A DNA stretch of 64,000 nt. It comes from Nitzschia sp. DOCU1 (lineage: Eukaryota; Bacillariophyta; Bacillariophyceae; Bacillariales; Bacillariaceae). The notes under the pieces were generated by a model, which searched no databases, was not told the origin of the DNA, and saw nothing but the letters and a program-made list of their open reading frames with translations. This document shows positions 1 through 11,235 of this stretch, in pieces. A program made the position numbers and the translations under genes. Where the stretch lies: positions 1,674,001 to 1,738,000 of the forward strand of contig OX595991.1 in the NCBI GenBank assembly GCA_951394045.1, in the 5' to 3' direction. The first letter of the stretch is position 1. Each line of letters begins with the position of its first letter.

Positions 1-3000
1 TCGTTCGGCGAAGCCGACTCTATCAGAGCATTTGATTTGCTCCTTACGGACGTTGCCAGCCACAACGCTGATCGGCGCCGTTGTGCGAGGCGAGTATTGC
101 ATGACGCAATTGGAAAGGACGAAGACGGTAGCCTGCCGGAGCCCTTTGCTGGATCAAACTGCAGTTGGATGGTGACGATGATGAATGTCCAGTACTCGGC
201 TTCTATTATTGGCAGTGGGATACGTCATTTGTCACGCGCCGCTTCGTTTGAGAGAGGCCGGGTTCTGCGATATCTTATCATCGCCTTGGATAAACTCACT
301 AAGCACGCGTCGGAAGAACTCTTGGATGGTTTCCATTTTCCGTCCGTTCTGATCGACCTGATTTCAAACCGTCCGAGTGTTTTTGCTTCTACCATGGGAT
401 CCTTTCCGGACCTGCGATCACTTGCCATATCGGTGGTCCATGACGAGTTTGTGAATTACACTGATTCTCACAGCGAGGGTGGGAGTAACGGTCGTTCCGT
501 CAACATCAAGAATGCATGTGACATTGTGTTGAGTGATAGAGCTTCCATCAACAAGACGGAGCGGCCAAAAAAGGTTGTGCTTCCTTTGGCGCTACTCGAG
601 TCTTCTTGTGTGATATTGAGTATCTGGCTCGAGAACACGAACTCAGTGCAAGATGGCGAAGCAGTGGAAAACCTCGTGAAATTGTTGATGAAGACCGGTG
701 AAACGGAGGGGAGTAGCAATATTTCCAGTGAGGAAATCGCCAGTGGGCTTGCCAGTGCCACATTGTCAGTATCCGGAAAGAGCGCCATTCCGGTCGAGTC
801 GGTAAGCGCTACATCGATCTACCGGTATCGTTCTCGAGCAATAAACTCACCTCTTTCCAATTGTATATAGTGGGTGATGCTTGCGCGATCTAGAAGCGAT
901 TTCATCGCAAAGCGAGCAGCGCTGACGGCTCCGACGACTTTTCTCCCTCGCTTGCTTCTTTGCTCTGGTCTGCCGCGCGCGTCATTGCTCTCGATGATAG
1001 ATCGTCTCGGACAACTGGGAGATAACACGAAGGCAATGGACAAGACTTTTAACCAACTACTCGTTCCATCGGCCACAAGTGAATGGGACATCGGAAGGCT
1101 CGGACGACGAAAGGAAGTGGCCCGGAAACTCCTTGGACGTTTGTCTGCGTACGCAAAAATGTATCGCATTTCGAATTTGGAAGGAGGGGAGAAGATCTCA
1201 ATTACCTTTTTAGAGTGGCTCTCTGATACTTGTCGAACCATCGAAAAGTCTCGAAAGCCCAAGGCGAAGAAAGACAAAAGTGTGCTCCCGGCAGCTCTCA
1301 CAAATATCGAAGAGTGTGGAAGTATTCTATCAACAATGACCGAAGTACCCATTGAGGAAATCGCGAAGTCTGAAATGCTCCTCCAAGGTGACACTCCAGA
1401 CATGACAAGCTTCCTTGAGCACGATGGTGAAAACCGGCGTCGAGAGGCTCCGGACTTGAACACGGATGCAATTTCATCTTTCGTGCGTACGACTTTTTCA
1501 AATGATCACGTTCAGACACTTGAATCATGGCTCGAAGCTACTTTCGGCAGCCCCCCTGCCTGCGACAAGCCATCGCAACAAACGCAGATCCAAAACGGAG
1601 TGAGTGGAGCAGACGTTTCTTACATTTTATTGAAATCTTTTAGTGAACTTGAACGTAAGACGGAGGGACTCGGGGCTTCAATTGTAAAATGGGTTCCGTG
1701 GCTTTCCGCTTCATCGGGATCGCCAGAATACTGGACCGTCTTACTCTCTGATGGACAGAAACCTTCGTTCCTGTGGAGCAATCTCATTTCAAGATGCTGC
1801 CAGATCTGGTCTCACGACCATCTCTGCGCGTGTCGCGATTGGATCGTGAGTCAGGAGGGGAACGAGTCACTTGATCTGTCAAAAGTTGTACGCCTCTTGA
1901 TTCAATCCATATCCTGGGGCAACATCCACGTCGAAGCTTTTGTTGACACCCCGCTAGCAAACAGAGACCGAGTGTGGGGTTTTACGCAGGAGTCTGTTCG
2001 CAAGGCCATCACAATAGCTAGCGACTGTTTGTTGAGTTCTACCGACACTGTTTCGATCTCAAGGTCTTGTACCCGAAACGATTTCCCTGAAGGACTTCTC
2101 TTGTTATTGTTGCTTTCTCGATTCGGGAAGAAACAAGTTCAGCTTGTGAGCCAGACACTGGTCGAAAGAATGGAGGGTCTAGACGCCGAAGATCGCGGAG
2201 TTCTTCTTGCTGCCATCCTTCGCGTATATGCATGCTTCCCACAATACATGAATCTCGGTGTGGCAGTCCTTCGTGCTGCGCTGAAAGAAGCAGTGGAAGA
2301 GTATCCCAAGGAATGGCTATGCTGGAGATCTCCCATGGATGACTACTTTGAGGACCTAATCCATTCCATAACATTCCATGGGTCACCCATCCGAATGGTG
2401 CAAGCACTTGTTGACGGTTCCAAGAAGCATCCACTTTTGGTATTGAGGAAACTCGGCAGGATAGAAGAATTGTTGGAAGAAGATGCCACGGCCCGTGAAT
2501 GCATACCTGAAAACGACAACAGAGGCATTCTTTTTGGACAGGCCCTTCACGGTCCCGCTGACGCCAAGGTGGACGGGAAATCTCTGAGCGTTGCAATACG
2601 GCACTGGGGGTTCAACTATACCGAGGTGATTTGGACGTCTTTTCTCGATGTAATTTCGGCTGGTAAGTACGCAAACTCTCTTATGGGAAGCTCCCCACAA
2701 CACGTCGCTCACAGCATTTTATCGCACAGTCCCTAAGGAGGTGCTTTTCGGGTGCGGTCTTTCCATGGGATTGGATAGGTTCCTTGGGGCCTACCTTCGT
2801 TTGATGTCAGTCCAAACTCAGCTCAGACCAAGCGATCGGCTTGCCAGGTTGAAAGGGAAGTTGTCCGATTTCTTTTCCGCTTTCAGAGGAGCTAACATGG
2901 TTGGCTGGGAGAAGTGGATGAGGCAAGAAGTGTCTGGGCTCGAGTCGCTGGGCTCAACTAGAAATGTCTTGCTGAGCTGCGATATGATTTCGCACCAAGA

Positions 3001-3043
3001 AGCCATTCAAAGTGTGAAGTCCGAGACGGTGAACCAAGCTTAA
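1..3043 (+). CDS. 3' part of a large helical-repeat protein (unrecognised; Integrator subunit 1 is one possibility)
   Basis: The reading frame is open from base 1, so the gene begins upstream of the window. Three exons are inferred: 1-801, 871-2662 and 2730-3043. The first intron (802-870, 69 nt, GTAAGC..ATAG) is a multiple of three and sits at phase 0. The second (2663-2729, 67 nt, GTAAGT..ACAG) is phase 1, and joining across it gives ..SAVPKEVLFGCG... The visible part is about 968 residues, rich in Leu/Ile/Ala, with amphipathic helices throughout and no catalytic motif, signal peptide or membrane segment. It looks like a HEAT/ARM-type scaffold. The size and pattern recall large nuclear scaffolds such as INTS1, but I cannot demonstrate that from sequence alone. 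The stop is TAA at 3041-3043. Gene existence is well supported; product identity is not. Confidence 0.7.
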
Positions 3044-3453
3044 CCAAACTGTCAGAATTAAATTGAACTGCCAATGTTATCTAAACCTATCCCATTGGGT
3101 ACTATGGTACAACAAAATCGCAGCTGATGAGTGATGGAGCGGGAGAGGCTAGCTAGCTGCTGCTGTGTCACAATGATTCCTTCGATTCTGCTCTCAGTGT
3201 GGATGGATTATTGTACCTTGGTACTTCACCAGGTACAGGTAGTACCATACATAGTACGAATTCCCAACCAAAAGGCTACACGCGGGGTGCCACGTATCAT
3301 ACGTTGAACCGTCCCGATCAAAACAAAAATTGCCGCCGATGTGAGAGATGAGCTGTGGTAGTAATAAACACGAGGAAGGCCAAGTAACTTGTTAGAACAT
3401 CTTTTGCCAAGGCGAAAAATAGGAGATTCAGCGGGTAGTAGCAGGAAGAGACG
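3044..3453. other. Intergenic region with GTACC/GGTAC inverted repeats
   Basis: No gene is seen in these 410 bases. They hold the 3' flank of the preceding gene and the promoter of the JmjC gene. Between 3090 and 3260 the pentamers GTACC and GGTAC recur, including GTACC-TT-GGTAC near 3212 and CCAGGTAC near 3230. A candidate regulatory cluster. Confidence 0.4.
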
Positions 3454-5043
3454 ATGAATGGTCTTAGCATCGCTGCTCTGCTACTAGTGGTGGCGCACCT
3501 TTATTGCGCTGCTGGAGAAACGACGCGCTCTGCAGTGCAGGTCGACGGAAAAGCTCCAGAGGCTGCTCTCTTTGAAGACGTGAGCCACGCCTTGAAGGAA
3601 GCGAATGTTGGCCTGGAACGAATTCTTGTTCCGTCAAGAAGTCTTGACGATGTTGAAAGCGCAATTCGCGATTTTTCTCCAAGCCCTGAACAGGGACAAA
3701 CGGCTTGGAATTTCCTCGCGGGGGTCGCAGGCTCCGAGACCTTTGTGAGACATTTCTGGCAGAAGCGGCCATTCTTGATCCGATGCAAAAGCACGGGAGG
3801 CTGGGCCGAGGGTGCATTTACGATTGAAAAGGACTTGAAGTTAATGGACGGATCCTTCATTACGGGCTACAAGACGGCTGAGGTGCTAAGAAATGGAACC
3901 AGAGCAGATACTTGGGCGCTGTCACCATTAAAAGATGACCCAGCTCAACGAACGGTTTGGTCAGATGTCTCAGAAGCTTTGGATGGGGGAACCATCTATT
4001 TTAACACCGCTGGTAGTCTTTGGAGGAATCTTGGCGGATTGTGTCGGCTGATGGGCTATGCCTTCGGGTTGCCGCCGAACGTAAATGTTTATGTGACACC
4101 GCCTGGTACGTTTGCATGATCTCTCAAGCACAATAAACATGATCTGCTCCTAACCTTCTCAATAGGCTGTCCACTAAGTGTTCCACTCCACACAGATAAA
4201 CAGGACGTTTTCGTTTTCCAAACGCAAGGAGCAAAGCGATGGCGCGTCTTTGCTCCACCAGCACGGTCTAAAGGGAAAGATCCTTTGGCGCGAGGAAAAT
4301 CTGGTGATGTGCTTGGTCTTGATGACTTGGGATCTCCACTTGTCGACACTGTTATCCAACCAGGTGATGTGCTGTATGTTCCAACTGGGTTCCCTCACAC
4401 AACTGACACCACGACGGCTGTTGACGGGGTAGACGAGTCTGTTTTCCGAGATGCGTCAGTACACTTGACGATGGGTCTCGACACACATGTATGGTGCCTC
4501 ACGAAAGCCCATATGCGCTGGAGCTTGCTTCAAAGATGCAACAAACGGTTCAATGTTGACTTAAACGACGACGACATCTATTGGAAGGCCATGGCAAGCA
4601 TTCCAGTTGGCTTCCTTGGAGGGGAATCGTGGCGCTCTACCATCCGGTCGATGAATAGTGCAAACAGGCTGAGCGAGGAATTCAGAAAGCAATTATCGGA
4701 AGAGCTTAAGGAAGTTTTGGTGAGTATGGAGCCCGAGCGATGGAAAGAATCCTCTGAAATTGGGACTGAATCCTTGCCAACAAATGAGGAAATCGACGAG
4801 GTCATTGACTTCTTCGTGCAAAAACACTGGCGCGCCTTAATGGAAACCCAAGAAGAGTTGTTCAAGGAGGTCGATGCAACGAAAGAAGAAAGTTTGATCA
4901 AGGCATTTCGAGGGACACAAGATCAAAACCAGATAATGGAAGACTTTGGTGTTTTCAGCAACAACGCAGCATTTGCCGAATCATTTCGAAGCCGCCGGCT
5001 TGCCAACGAGCAGAGGGCCCAGATGGCCATGAACCAATTATGA
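3454..5043 (+). CDS. JmjC/cupin-type 2-oxoglutarate oxygenase with N-terminal signal peptide
   Basis: Two exons, 3454-4105 and 4166-5043, with a 60-nt intron (GTACGT..ATAG, phase 1), giving 509 residues. Residues 1-20 form a hydrophobic signal peptide (MNGLSIAALLLVVAHLYC). A segment at about 90-120 (FWQKRPFLIR) is typical of the cupin_4/ribosomal-oxygenase group of JmjC proteins. The iron-binding triad reads H226-x-D228 (LHTDKQDVF) and H295 (PTGFPHTTD), and QPGDVLYVP precedes the distal His as in active enzymes. Such enzymes hydroxylate protein side chains using Fe(II) and 2-oxoglutarate. The characterised cupin_4 relatives I know of are nuclear, mitochondrial or bacterial, so the signal peptide, which predicts entry to the ER or plastid route, is odd. 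The C-terminal ~150 residues are helical and acidic. The substrate is unknown. It converges with the PhyH gene at 5486. Confidence 0.85.
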
Positions 5044-5485
5044 TTGTTGCCAACAAAACCAAGGTCATTCACCGATCTGCAGACAAGGACGGGATTTCGG
5101 ATAACCCATCGCAAATCCAGTGGGATGAAGCAATACGACGTAAAACACACCAAAAAACGATTACATGAAAGTTTCCAATTACCACAAACGCTCCAGCAAA
5201 ATGTAGTTGCAAGCGTCACGAATAGGACGAAGTCACACATATTTCGTCATCGCAGTAGTTATCGCCCTTGCCTTCATTTTGACCCTTATCGGCTTCAGAC
5301 TTGTCAGGCGAGCCGCACAACGTGATGTACCCTTTCTCTCCCTGAGCTGGATAGCATCACGCCGTTGCAAACTTTGTCGGGGGGATCCATTGGAGCACTT
5401 CCCCTCACACCGCTGCCACGGAGGTGAATGATTGGAACACGCTCACTCACACGAGCAGCATTCCATCGGGAAGCTGACCGATCAT
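5044..5485. other. Convergent intergenic region
   Basis: These 442 bases lie between two convergent stop codons. Short open frames exist in several phases but none has start context, family resemblance or splice continuity. Nothing else is seen. Confidence 0.5.
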
Positions 5486-6499
5486 TCATTTTGCACCTTT
5501 GTCTGAACACTGTTCGTTTTTTGGAACTTCATCATCTTCACCGTCGGTTGATGGAGCCTGCAGCATACTTCGCTTTGGAAAATTCAAGATATCCTCAAAC
5601 CACGGTTGGCAAAAGGTGAATACCAGAACATTTCTGTTTCGATTTGATTGGTTGGCTCTCCCCCGGTGTAACACGCGATAATCAAACATAACAACATCTC
5701 CAAATGCCAACGCTGGCCAGACAGGTTTTCTCAAAGTGTTCCGACATTTGGCGGCCAACATCATTGGAGCGAGGTTGCGAGTCAAATAGTGACCACCAGG
5801 TCGAAACTCTGTGGGTCCCATGGGATGCGCCACGTCTTGGAGTGGAATAAAAATATTAAAGCAGTGACAAGGCAAGTGCTCCAAAACCGAGAGGTGCCCC
5901 CCGTCGGCATGCCAGCCTTGGTCCGCTGACCCAGGTGTGGCAACGAGCAAACTCAAATGACATAATCTGGGCTGGCTTTTATTTTCGTTGTTCCCAAGTA
6001 GCATTGGAAGAATAGTAAGACCCAAACATTCCAGGATAGGCTTCGTCTCCGGAATTGTGACTGACATGTTGGTGGTATTCGCCAACTCGTCTTCGTCCAA
6101 GTTCAAAAGACTTAATTCGTAGCGCCCTGGCGATCGCATCACAATCTCTTTAAAGCCATGCTTGGCACCCAGGCCCAAGACGTAGTCTTCTGAAACTTGA
6201 TGGACTGGCGCCCTGGTATGACCCATTTGGTGCAACGCCACAAAGCACCGTTGAAAATACTCATCTGCAAACGCCTGCCACTCGCCAAGCACGTCCGGTG
6301 GGAGGGCCTTGGACAATACCACGAATCCGTCTCGGGAAAACGCTTCCGCAACATCCTTTTCATCCACTTCTTCTTCTCGCCGAACCGAGACATCAGAGTG
6401 GTGGTCGTCGTGGACCCGGATGTTAAATCGACGCGGCGATGGAGCCAATGACGACGGCGACGACGTCGATGATTCGTCGTCCGGCTTGTGGCTGGTCAT
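5486..6499 (-). CDS. Phytanoyl-CoA dioxygenase (PhyH) family protein
   Basis: Single-exon gene of 337 residues. The PhyH fold starts near residue 48 with AFSRDGFVVLSKALPPDV, the usual entry motif. The Fe(II) triad is H197-x-D199 (GWHADGG) and H278 (DYRVLHRGRANQS). The Arg after the distal His or in RANQS would bind 2-oxoglutarate. FGDVVMFDYRVLHRG is the standard distal motif. The first 45 residues are Ser/Pro/Asp-rich and probably disordered, with no clear targeting peptide. The family hydroxylates small molecules, lipids or halogenated intermediates; substrate cannot be assigned. The gene is divergent from the DUF3783-like gene, and an inverted repeat GTACC-A-GGTAC lies about 70 bp upstream of its ATG. 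Confidence 0.88.
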   Translation of the reverse strand: MTSHKPDDESSTSSPSSLAPSPRRFNIRVHDDHHSDVSVRREEEVDEKDVAEAFSRDGFVVLSKALPPDVLGEWQAFADEYFQRCFVALHQMGHTRAPVHQVSEDYVLGLGAKHGFKEIVMRSPGRYELSLLNLDEDELANTTNMSVTIPETKPILECLGLTILPMLLGNNENKSQPRLCHLSLLVATPGSADQGWHADGGHLSVLEHLPCHCFNIFIPLQDVAHPMGPTEFRPGGHYLTRNLAPMMLAAKCRNTLRKPVWPALAFGDVVMFDYRVLHRGRANQSNRNRNVLVFTFCQPWFEDILNFPKRSMLQAPSTDGEDDEVPKNEQCSDKGAK

Positions 6500-7089
6500 T
6501 GGAACGGATTTTTCTTCAGGAAAAAGATTGCCATCCCAGCCTTATTATCATTAGGAAATATGAAACGTGTACCAGGTACGGATTGTCAAGGAACTGTAAT
6601 CGCTTTCGCTCCAGTGGGTGGTTGATTGCCTACCGGTAGCTTGCAATCGGGACGAGAAAAGGAGGAGGACACAAAAATGCAGCCAGCACATATCCGAAGG
6701 AGGCGAAGTGCGTTTTGGGCGGGAAAAGATTCGGTCGTACGAGTCAAATTGAATTGAAGTTGATGGAGCCAGTGACGCACATAGACGTCAGAGCGAGCCA
6801 ATCAGGTATCGCCAACAACGGCCATCTGGACGTTGCAGGTGCCAAAAGACATGGATGAGCGAAGATTCTACTGTTATTTTGGCGGGCCCCAGGATCCATC
6901 GGTGGAACACCGCCCATCAACGACCGACCGCCCATCACCCATCAAAGAATTCATTCTTCGTTCCGTAGCTTTGTACGAGAACCATCAAACTCGAATCGAG
7001 AGAAAGAACCAACCACAAAGGGGCATCGGAAGACCCACACATATTCGATTGACGATACTCGAATACAGTACTACTACTCAACGACGACC
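6500..7089. promoter_or_regulatory. Divergent promoter region (PhyH / DUF3783-like)
   Basis: 590 bases separate two divergent start codons. The palindrome GTACCAGGTAC lies at 6569-6579. Short frames inside lack support. No RNA gene was recognised. Confidence 0.4.
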
Positions 7090-7791
7090 ATGATCAAGTT
7101 AGTTTCTACGTTGCACAGCTGGATTCTGTTTCATTGGCTCCTCACGCACTGCAGAGTACAAGGGTGGATTCCTTCGTCACCATCAGTCGTTTTCACGAAT
7201 GCTCGTCGTTCCATCATTCTTCGGCAGCAAGGTAGCCGCGTGGTCGATGGGGGCGCAGACTTTTTCCGTGAACGACAGAGCGACTTTGTGCGCCTGGAGC
7301 AATCGGACGAGGAGTTTGGTCCAGGTCCTGCTTTGATCTTTTACAATGTTCCGCACGGCATTCAAGACGAAGAACTTGTAGATATGTTGCGAGATGGCGC
7401 GCCTCGAGCAATTAAGAAAGGAGTTTCGCTCACCCGAATGGACACGTCAACGACCAGCGACTGGATGGACCTCACTCTTGAAGACGCTCTCAAGAGAGTC
7501 GTCCGCAACAGCAAAGACCCAAGCACTCGGAACGAAGAAGATCCTTTGACCACGGACGCTGGTCTTTTGGCGACGACCCCCGTCCTCTTCTTTTCCGGCT
7601 TTCGAAACTCGGAAATGATGACGACTTTCAATATCATTTCGCATGAAGTCCACAAGGAGACGGGGGGCAGATTGACTGTGGCTTGTGCCATGGCCGTTCC
7701 GGCGGCCATGAAGAAGCCTCTGAAACAGGTTCTGATGGAAATTTCAGGTGACCATGAAGAAGCCGTCAGTCCAAGGGCCAGACGAGCCTAA
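7090..7791 (+). CDS. DUF3783-like protein with organelle-type presequence
   Basis: Single exon, 233 residues. Residues 1-24 are hydrophobic (HSWILFHWLLTHC), followed by a Ser/Arg-rich stretch, consistent with a signal plus transit peptide for a secondary plastid. The C-terminal domain at about 165-222 (PVLFFSGFRNSEMMTTFNII, then a conserved-looking amphipathic strand and helix) resembles the small DUF3783 fold found in bacteria and algae: a buried L/V-FSGF strand, then a helix, then a strand ending in an Ala/Met-Pro segment. An upstream motif ALIFYNVPHGIQDEEL may be a second copy of the same fold. Function is unknown. The family call rests on pattern memory and is moderate. Confidence 0.6.
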   Translation: MIKLVSTLHSWILFHWLLTHCRVQGWIPSSPSVVFTNARRSIILRQQGSRVVDGGADFFRERQSDFVRLEQSDEEFGPGPALIFYNVPHGIQDEELVDMLRDGAPRAIKKGVSLTRMDTSTTSDWMDLTLEDALKRVVRNSKDPSTRNEEDPLTTDAGLLATTPVLFFSGFRNSEMMTTFNIISHEVHKETGGRLTVACAMAVPAAMKKPLKQVLMEISGDHEEAVSPRARRA

Positions 7792-7996
7792 GGATGCCGT
7801 TTGACGGCCGTCGTAAACCTTTTTCATCATAGAATTGTTTTGTTACAACGACCAGAGAGCTCTCGCATGATAACGCGCAAGAGGGCAGAGGGAGAATGGA
7901 GCGCACCTTGAACATGTGGGTTGTATATGGTCCCTATATTCGTCTCGCCGCTCTGGAAAACCAGCAAAACACGTATTCATGTACTATAATTTATTA

Positions 7997-8992
7997 TTAC
8001 ATATCAATAGTTCTCTTCTTAATATCTCGAAGGATGGCTTTCACTTTGTCTCGTATTCGGTCGTCGATTGGAGTTCCGGCGATGACTCGCCTCAGTTCGT
8101 CAGGTTCCAATTCTTCGCCCAGCGACTCTAGCAACTCAACATTACGACGCCAAACTTTGCTAGCATCCCCATCCAATAAATCTACTGCCCGTCCCACCTC
8201 GTCCTCTCTCAAAATGTGGAATATGGGATACGGCGACCGGTTTGTGTAATTGTCAACTCCGTCGCTGCCACTACCATCAAACTCGAATTTCGGGTGAAAG
8301 GGGGCGATTTGAATATCGTCCGTCAACTCGTGGTCGACCAAGACCCCATCATTCAGCATATTATAGACCTGAAGAAAGGTTTCAAAATTGTTGGGATACA
8401 AGTCGGGACAAATCATCAACGACGTGCCCGGCTTGGATTGTTTCACCAAGCACTCGCCCAACACCCGGCTAAGGATTTCGGACTCGTCCCGCCCATGAAT
8501 GACCTCCAGATGCATCTGCTTGGATTTGAATGGCTTTTCGGCAAATGGACATAAATTTAATCCAATCACAACGTTCTGAATCCAGTCCAACGTTTCCTCG
8601 AGGATTTCGCGGTCTTCTGGCTGCGGATTCTTCGATAAAATATAGTCTCGGCCATTTTTATTTTGTGGGGGCTTTCGAGGTGATGCGTCTCCGCCGTTGC
8701 TGCTACTCGACAGGAACCGTTTCATCGAATGACCGCGGTCACATCCAAAACTTTTCGTCGGGACCAGCACGTTCGCCCACCACGGCGAAGCCAGAAGCCT
8801 GTGTGATGTACTTGCAGCAGCCCGATGAAGTAGGGGATATCGGGGAACAAACCCGTTGTGCATGTGAACTGACGACACCAAAATCAAGGCGCGGCGCCAA
8901 ATCGCACCTCCACGACGCAGGGGCATCCTTCCGTGCCAGAGGAGGTGCGGGAAAATCTGAGCAGACAGTACACGGGACTTCCCACGATGCAT
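7997..8992 (-). CDS. DUF1415 family protein
   Basis: 331 residues if translation starts at the ATG at 8992. The frame stays open to 9235 but begins there only with TTG, so 8992 is preferred; an internal Met at 8926 (MPLRRGG) is possible. The core starts near residue 125 (ILEETLDWIQNVVIGLNLCP) with the diagnostic NLCPFA motif, followed by a VYNMLNDGVLVDHEL-like region and a C-terminal VIAGTPIDDRIR segment. DUF1415 proteins are conserved from bacteria to algae with no established biochemical role. The ~120-residue N-terminal extension is Arg/Ser/His-rich with few acidic residues, suiting an organelle presequence. The gene is divergent from the fucosyltransferase-like gene. Confidence 0.8.
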   Translation of the reverse strand: MHRGKSRVLSAQIFPHLLWHGRMPLRRGGAIWRRALILVSSVHMHNGFVPRYPLLHRAAASTSHRLLASPWWANVLVPTKSFGCDRGHSMKRFLSSSSNGGDASPRKPPQNKNGRDYILSKNPQPEDREILEETLDWIQNVVIGLNLCPFAEKPFKSKQMHLEVIHGRDESEILSRVLGECLVKQSKPGTSLMICPDLYPNNFETFLQVYNMLNDGVLVDHELTDDIQIAPFHPKFEFDGSGSDGVDNYTNRSPYPIFHILREDEVGRAVDLLDGDASKVWRRNVELLESLGEELEPDELRRVIAGTPIDDRIRDKVKAILRDIKKRTIDM

Positions 8993-9536
8993 GCCAACGC
9001 AAACGCTGACACCGGTGATGATGTTTTCCCGTTTCACCCGGACTTGCTCAATCTTGTCGTCGTCTTTTGCTTTGATGGAGACTGTTGCGCCAAAATCATG
9101 TGTCAACTGAAGCGTACTGGCTGTCGAGATGACATGGTAAATGCAGAACCTCCGTTTGATGGCAGGTGATGGGAGAATCTGGCTGATGCCGACTTGATGT
9201 TTGCTTGTTTTTTGATGGCTGGGATACCTTGACAAAGGTGATGGGTCGGCCTGGCGCGAAGCACCAAAAGAAGAAAATTCATAAATACATAATTGCCCTA
9301 TTGATAGAGCATGTCGGCCTACTCAACGGTTCGTCGACAAGGATATTTAGGAACTGGCCGCCGATGCACATGAAAGCTGCCCTGCATGAGTTTTGATCGC
9401 ACGTTGAGAAGCTACGATGAGATTTCTCTCCCTCCAAAGAAGATGGCAAAAAGGAAAATTGACGAAGTGCAACAGCTTGTCCCAACACTGTCTTGTTGTA
9501 GAATGATTAGCAGCGCAAGCTGAGTAGAAGTTTGAG
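8993..9536. promoter_or_regulatory. Divergent promoter region (DUF1415 / fucosyltransferase-like)
   Basis: 544 bases between divergent start codons. The DUF1415 frame remains open without an ATG up to 9235, so an unannotated 5' exon cannot be excluded. Nothing else is recognised. Confidence 0.35.
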
Positions 9537-10889
9537 ATGTGGCGTACAAGATGGATGGTTGCGCTTGCAGTTTCACTCATGGTTGCATTCTCCGGCATTG
9601 CCTCCACCTTGTCTCTCGGTCGAATAACAATACTGATAAAGGCGCTGGACGGTTTAGATATCCCTCGACAAGAATCGCTTGTCAACGAGACAAAAGCAGA
9701 GACACTGGTCAATCAAATCATCACTCACATCCCAGGAATGGCTGTGTCTGGGAAAGAAATTCAACACGCAAAATCCATTTCCAGTGTTGATTACTACGCT
9801 TGCTGTGGCCTAGGCCATCGGATGAGCAAGCTGGCGGATGCAAGCTATATTGCTTATAAACGAAATTTCGGACTGCGAGTAAACTTTGGGTTCTGTAACG
9901 AGACAGCCGAAGTTTTCCACCATTTCTTTGGCGCACAACCACTCTCTCAAATATCCAATCTCACGCATTATGGATGGTCGCTCAAAATTGCCAACGAAGC
10001 GCCCTGCTTTTCTCGATTCAAGCGCACTGGTAATGACGCCGATTGCCAATGTCCGCAAGAGTACATGGGGCAGAGTGAAAGATTTTACCAGGATCTGATA
10101 AACCGATTTCGGAACAAACAAGAGGTAAAAGACTTTCGAAGGCGGTACCACTTCGACAACCACACAGTGATTGGAATTCATATCCGAGCAGGCAACGGAG
10201 AGCAAGGAGATTTTGTTACCAAAAACCGTGGAATCCAGAACTCGACCTTGTGGGTTGAGTCTATGGCGTCTTTGTTGAAGAACATGTCGAAAGATTGGAC
10301 CGAGAAGCCACCCCTTCTTTTTGTTGCCACAGATACTGGTAGCATGGTTCATGATTTACGGCAAAACCTTCACGGTGAAATGGATGTTGTTGACTACCAG
10401 CAAGAACGGGTTACCAATGGAGGTGGAGTAGTGTTCGGAGCGCAGGGGGCTCGTGAACAGCCTAAAGACGACGAGTGCCTGATGCATTGGAAGAATTCCC
10501 TTATGGATATGATGCTTCTGGCCTCCACAGATGTTGTTGTGGCAGGTCGACCATCGAGTTTCACACAGTCTTTGCCCATGTCCATCGCCCTTGGTCGCAA
10601 GAACCGCAAAATACCCCATACCTATTGCGAGGTTGCCCCTGATGCTAGTGCAATTATGTGCTATGCTGACTCTCAAGACTGGTGCTGTCGTGGGCGTACA
10701 GCGTTTCATCTCGAGGGCATCAAGCCCCACGAGTTTCGGAATATGCCACGGAAATCATTCGACTCTGCTTGTAGTTTGGAGAAGTATCTGTACAAAAGGC
10801 CGGATAACGAGCGCGATTCACTTTTCTCCTCTCACTATCAGCGCAAATCGGCATTTTTGCCGTATGATTGGGATTTGGTTGAGGCTTAG
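9537..10889 (+). CDS. Type II membrane fucosyltransferase-like protein (NodZ/GT23-related)
   Basis: Single exon, 450 residues. An N-terminal signal anchor (residues about 7-33) follows a short basic cytosolic tail, as in Golgi glycosyltransferases. Key segments are CCGLGHRMSKLADA (about 89-102), a WGF-like NFGFCNETAEVFHHFFG, and VIGIHIRAGNGEQGDF with H215 and R217, which matches the H-x-R motif that binds GDP-fucose in NodZ and FUT8 enzymes. DMMLLASTDVVVAGRPSSFT is the usual second Rossmann-domain motif. Several Asn-x-Ser/Thr sites and many Cys fit a luminal domain. It probably transfers a deoxysugar or fucose to a glycan; acceptor and linkage are unknown. Confidence 0.75.
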   Translation: MWRTRWMVALAVSLMVAFSGIASTLSLGRITILIKALDGLDIPRQESLVNETKAETLVNQIITHIPGMAVSGKEIQHAKSISSVDYYACCGLGHRMSKLADASYIAYKRNFGLRVNFGFCNETAEVFHHFFGAQPLSQISNLTHYGWSLKIANEAPCFSRFKRTGNDADCQCPQEYMGQSERFYQDLINRFRNKQEVKDFRRRYHFDNHTVIGIHIRAGNGEQGDFVTKNRGIQNSTLWVESMASLLKNMSKDWTEKPPLLFVATDTGSMVHDLRQNLHGEMDVVDYQQERVTNGGGVVFGAQGAREQPKDDECLMHWKNSLMDMMLLASTDVVVAGRPSSFTQSLPMSIALGRKNRKIPHTYCEVAPDASAIMCYADSQDWCCRGRTAFHLEGIKPHEFRNMPRKSFDSACSLEKYLYKRPDNERDSLFSSHYQRKSAFLPYDWDLVEA

Positions 10890-11235
10890 GAAGGCTATGG
10901 GAATAACAGCTAGTCCAATGAAGTAGTCTGAAAATCTTCTAAAGTAGCAAACCTCAAGTAGAATATCTCTGGAGCTAGCTAGGCAATATGAAGAAAATGC
11001 TCGCAGTATCTGTCCGTCCTTCGTGAGAAGGCTGGATCTTTGACTAATACGACCGACTCCCAGCCAGTCGTCGCGGCCACACAACAGCGCGGCTGCAACT
11101 TTTTGTTGTTGGAATTGGCTGCCGATTCCATTGTCCGCATCGTCGTATCAAAGCCACGTTCTGCACCCGCTACCTCTACTAATCAAACATTTCTGGATAC
11201 CCCGCCACCATTTTCTATATAGTATACACTTCAAA
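10890..11235. promoter_or_regulatory. Intergenic region upstream of NHP2
   Basis: 346 bases between co-directional genes. An A/T-rich segment with ATATAGTATAC lies just before the NHP2 start. No other structure is seen. Confidence 0.35.

Noticed and set aside
5044..5431. Plus-strand frames downstream of the JmjC gene
   Set aside because: They overlap each other, lack a start with context or any motif, and lie in a convergent 3' region.
8530..9009. 159-residue plus-strand frame
   Set aside because: It is the antisense shadow of the DUF1415 gene's N-terminal region, with no family resemblance.
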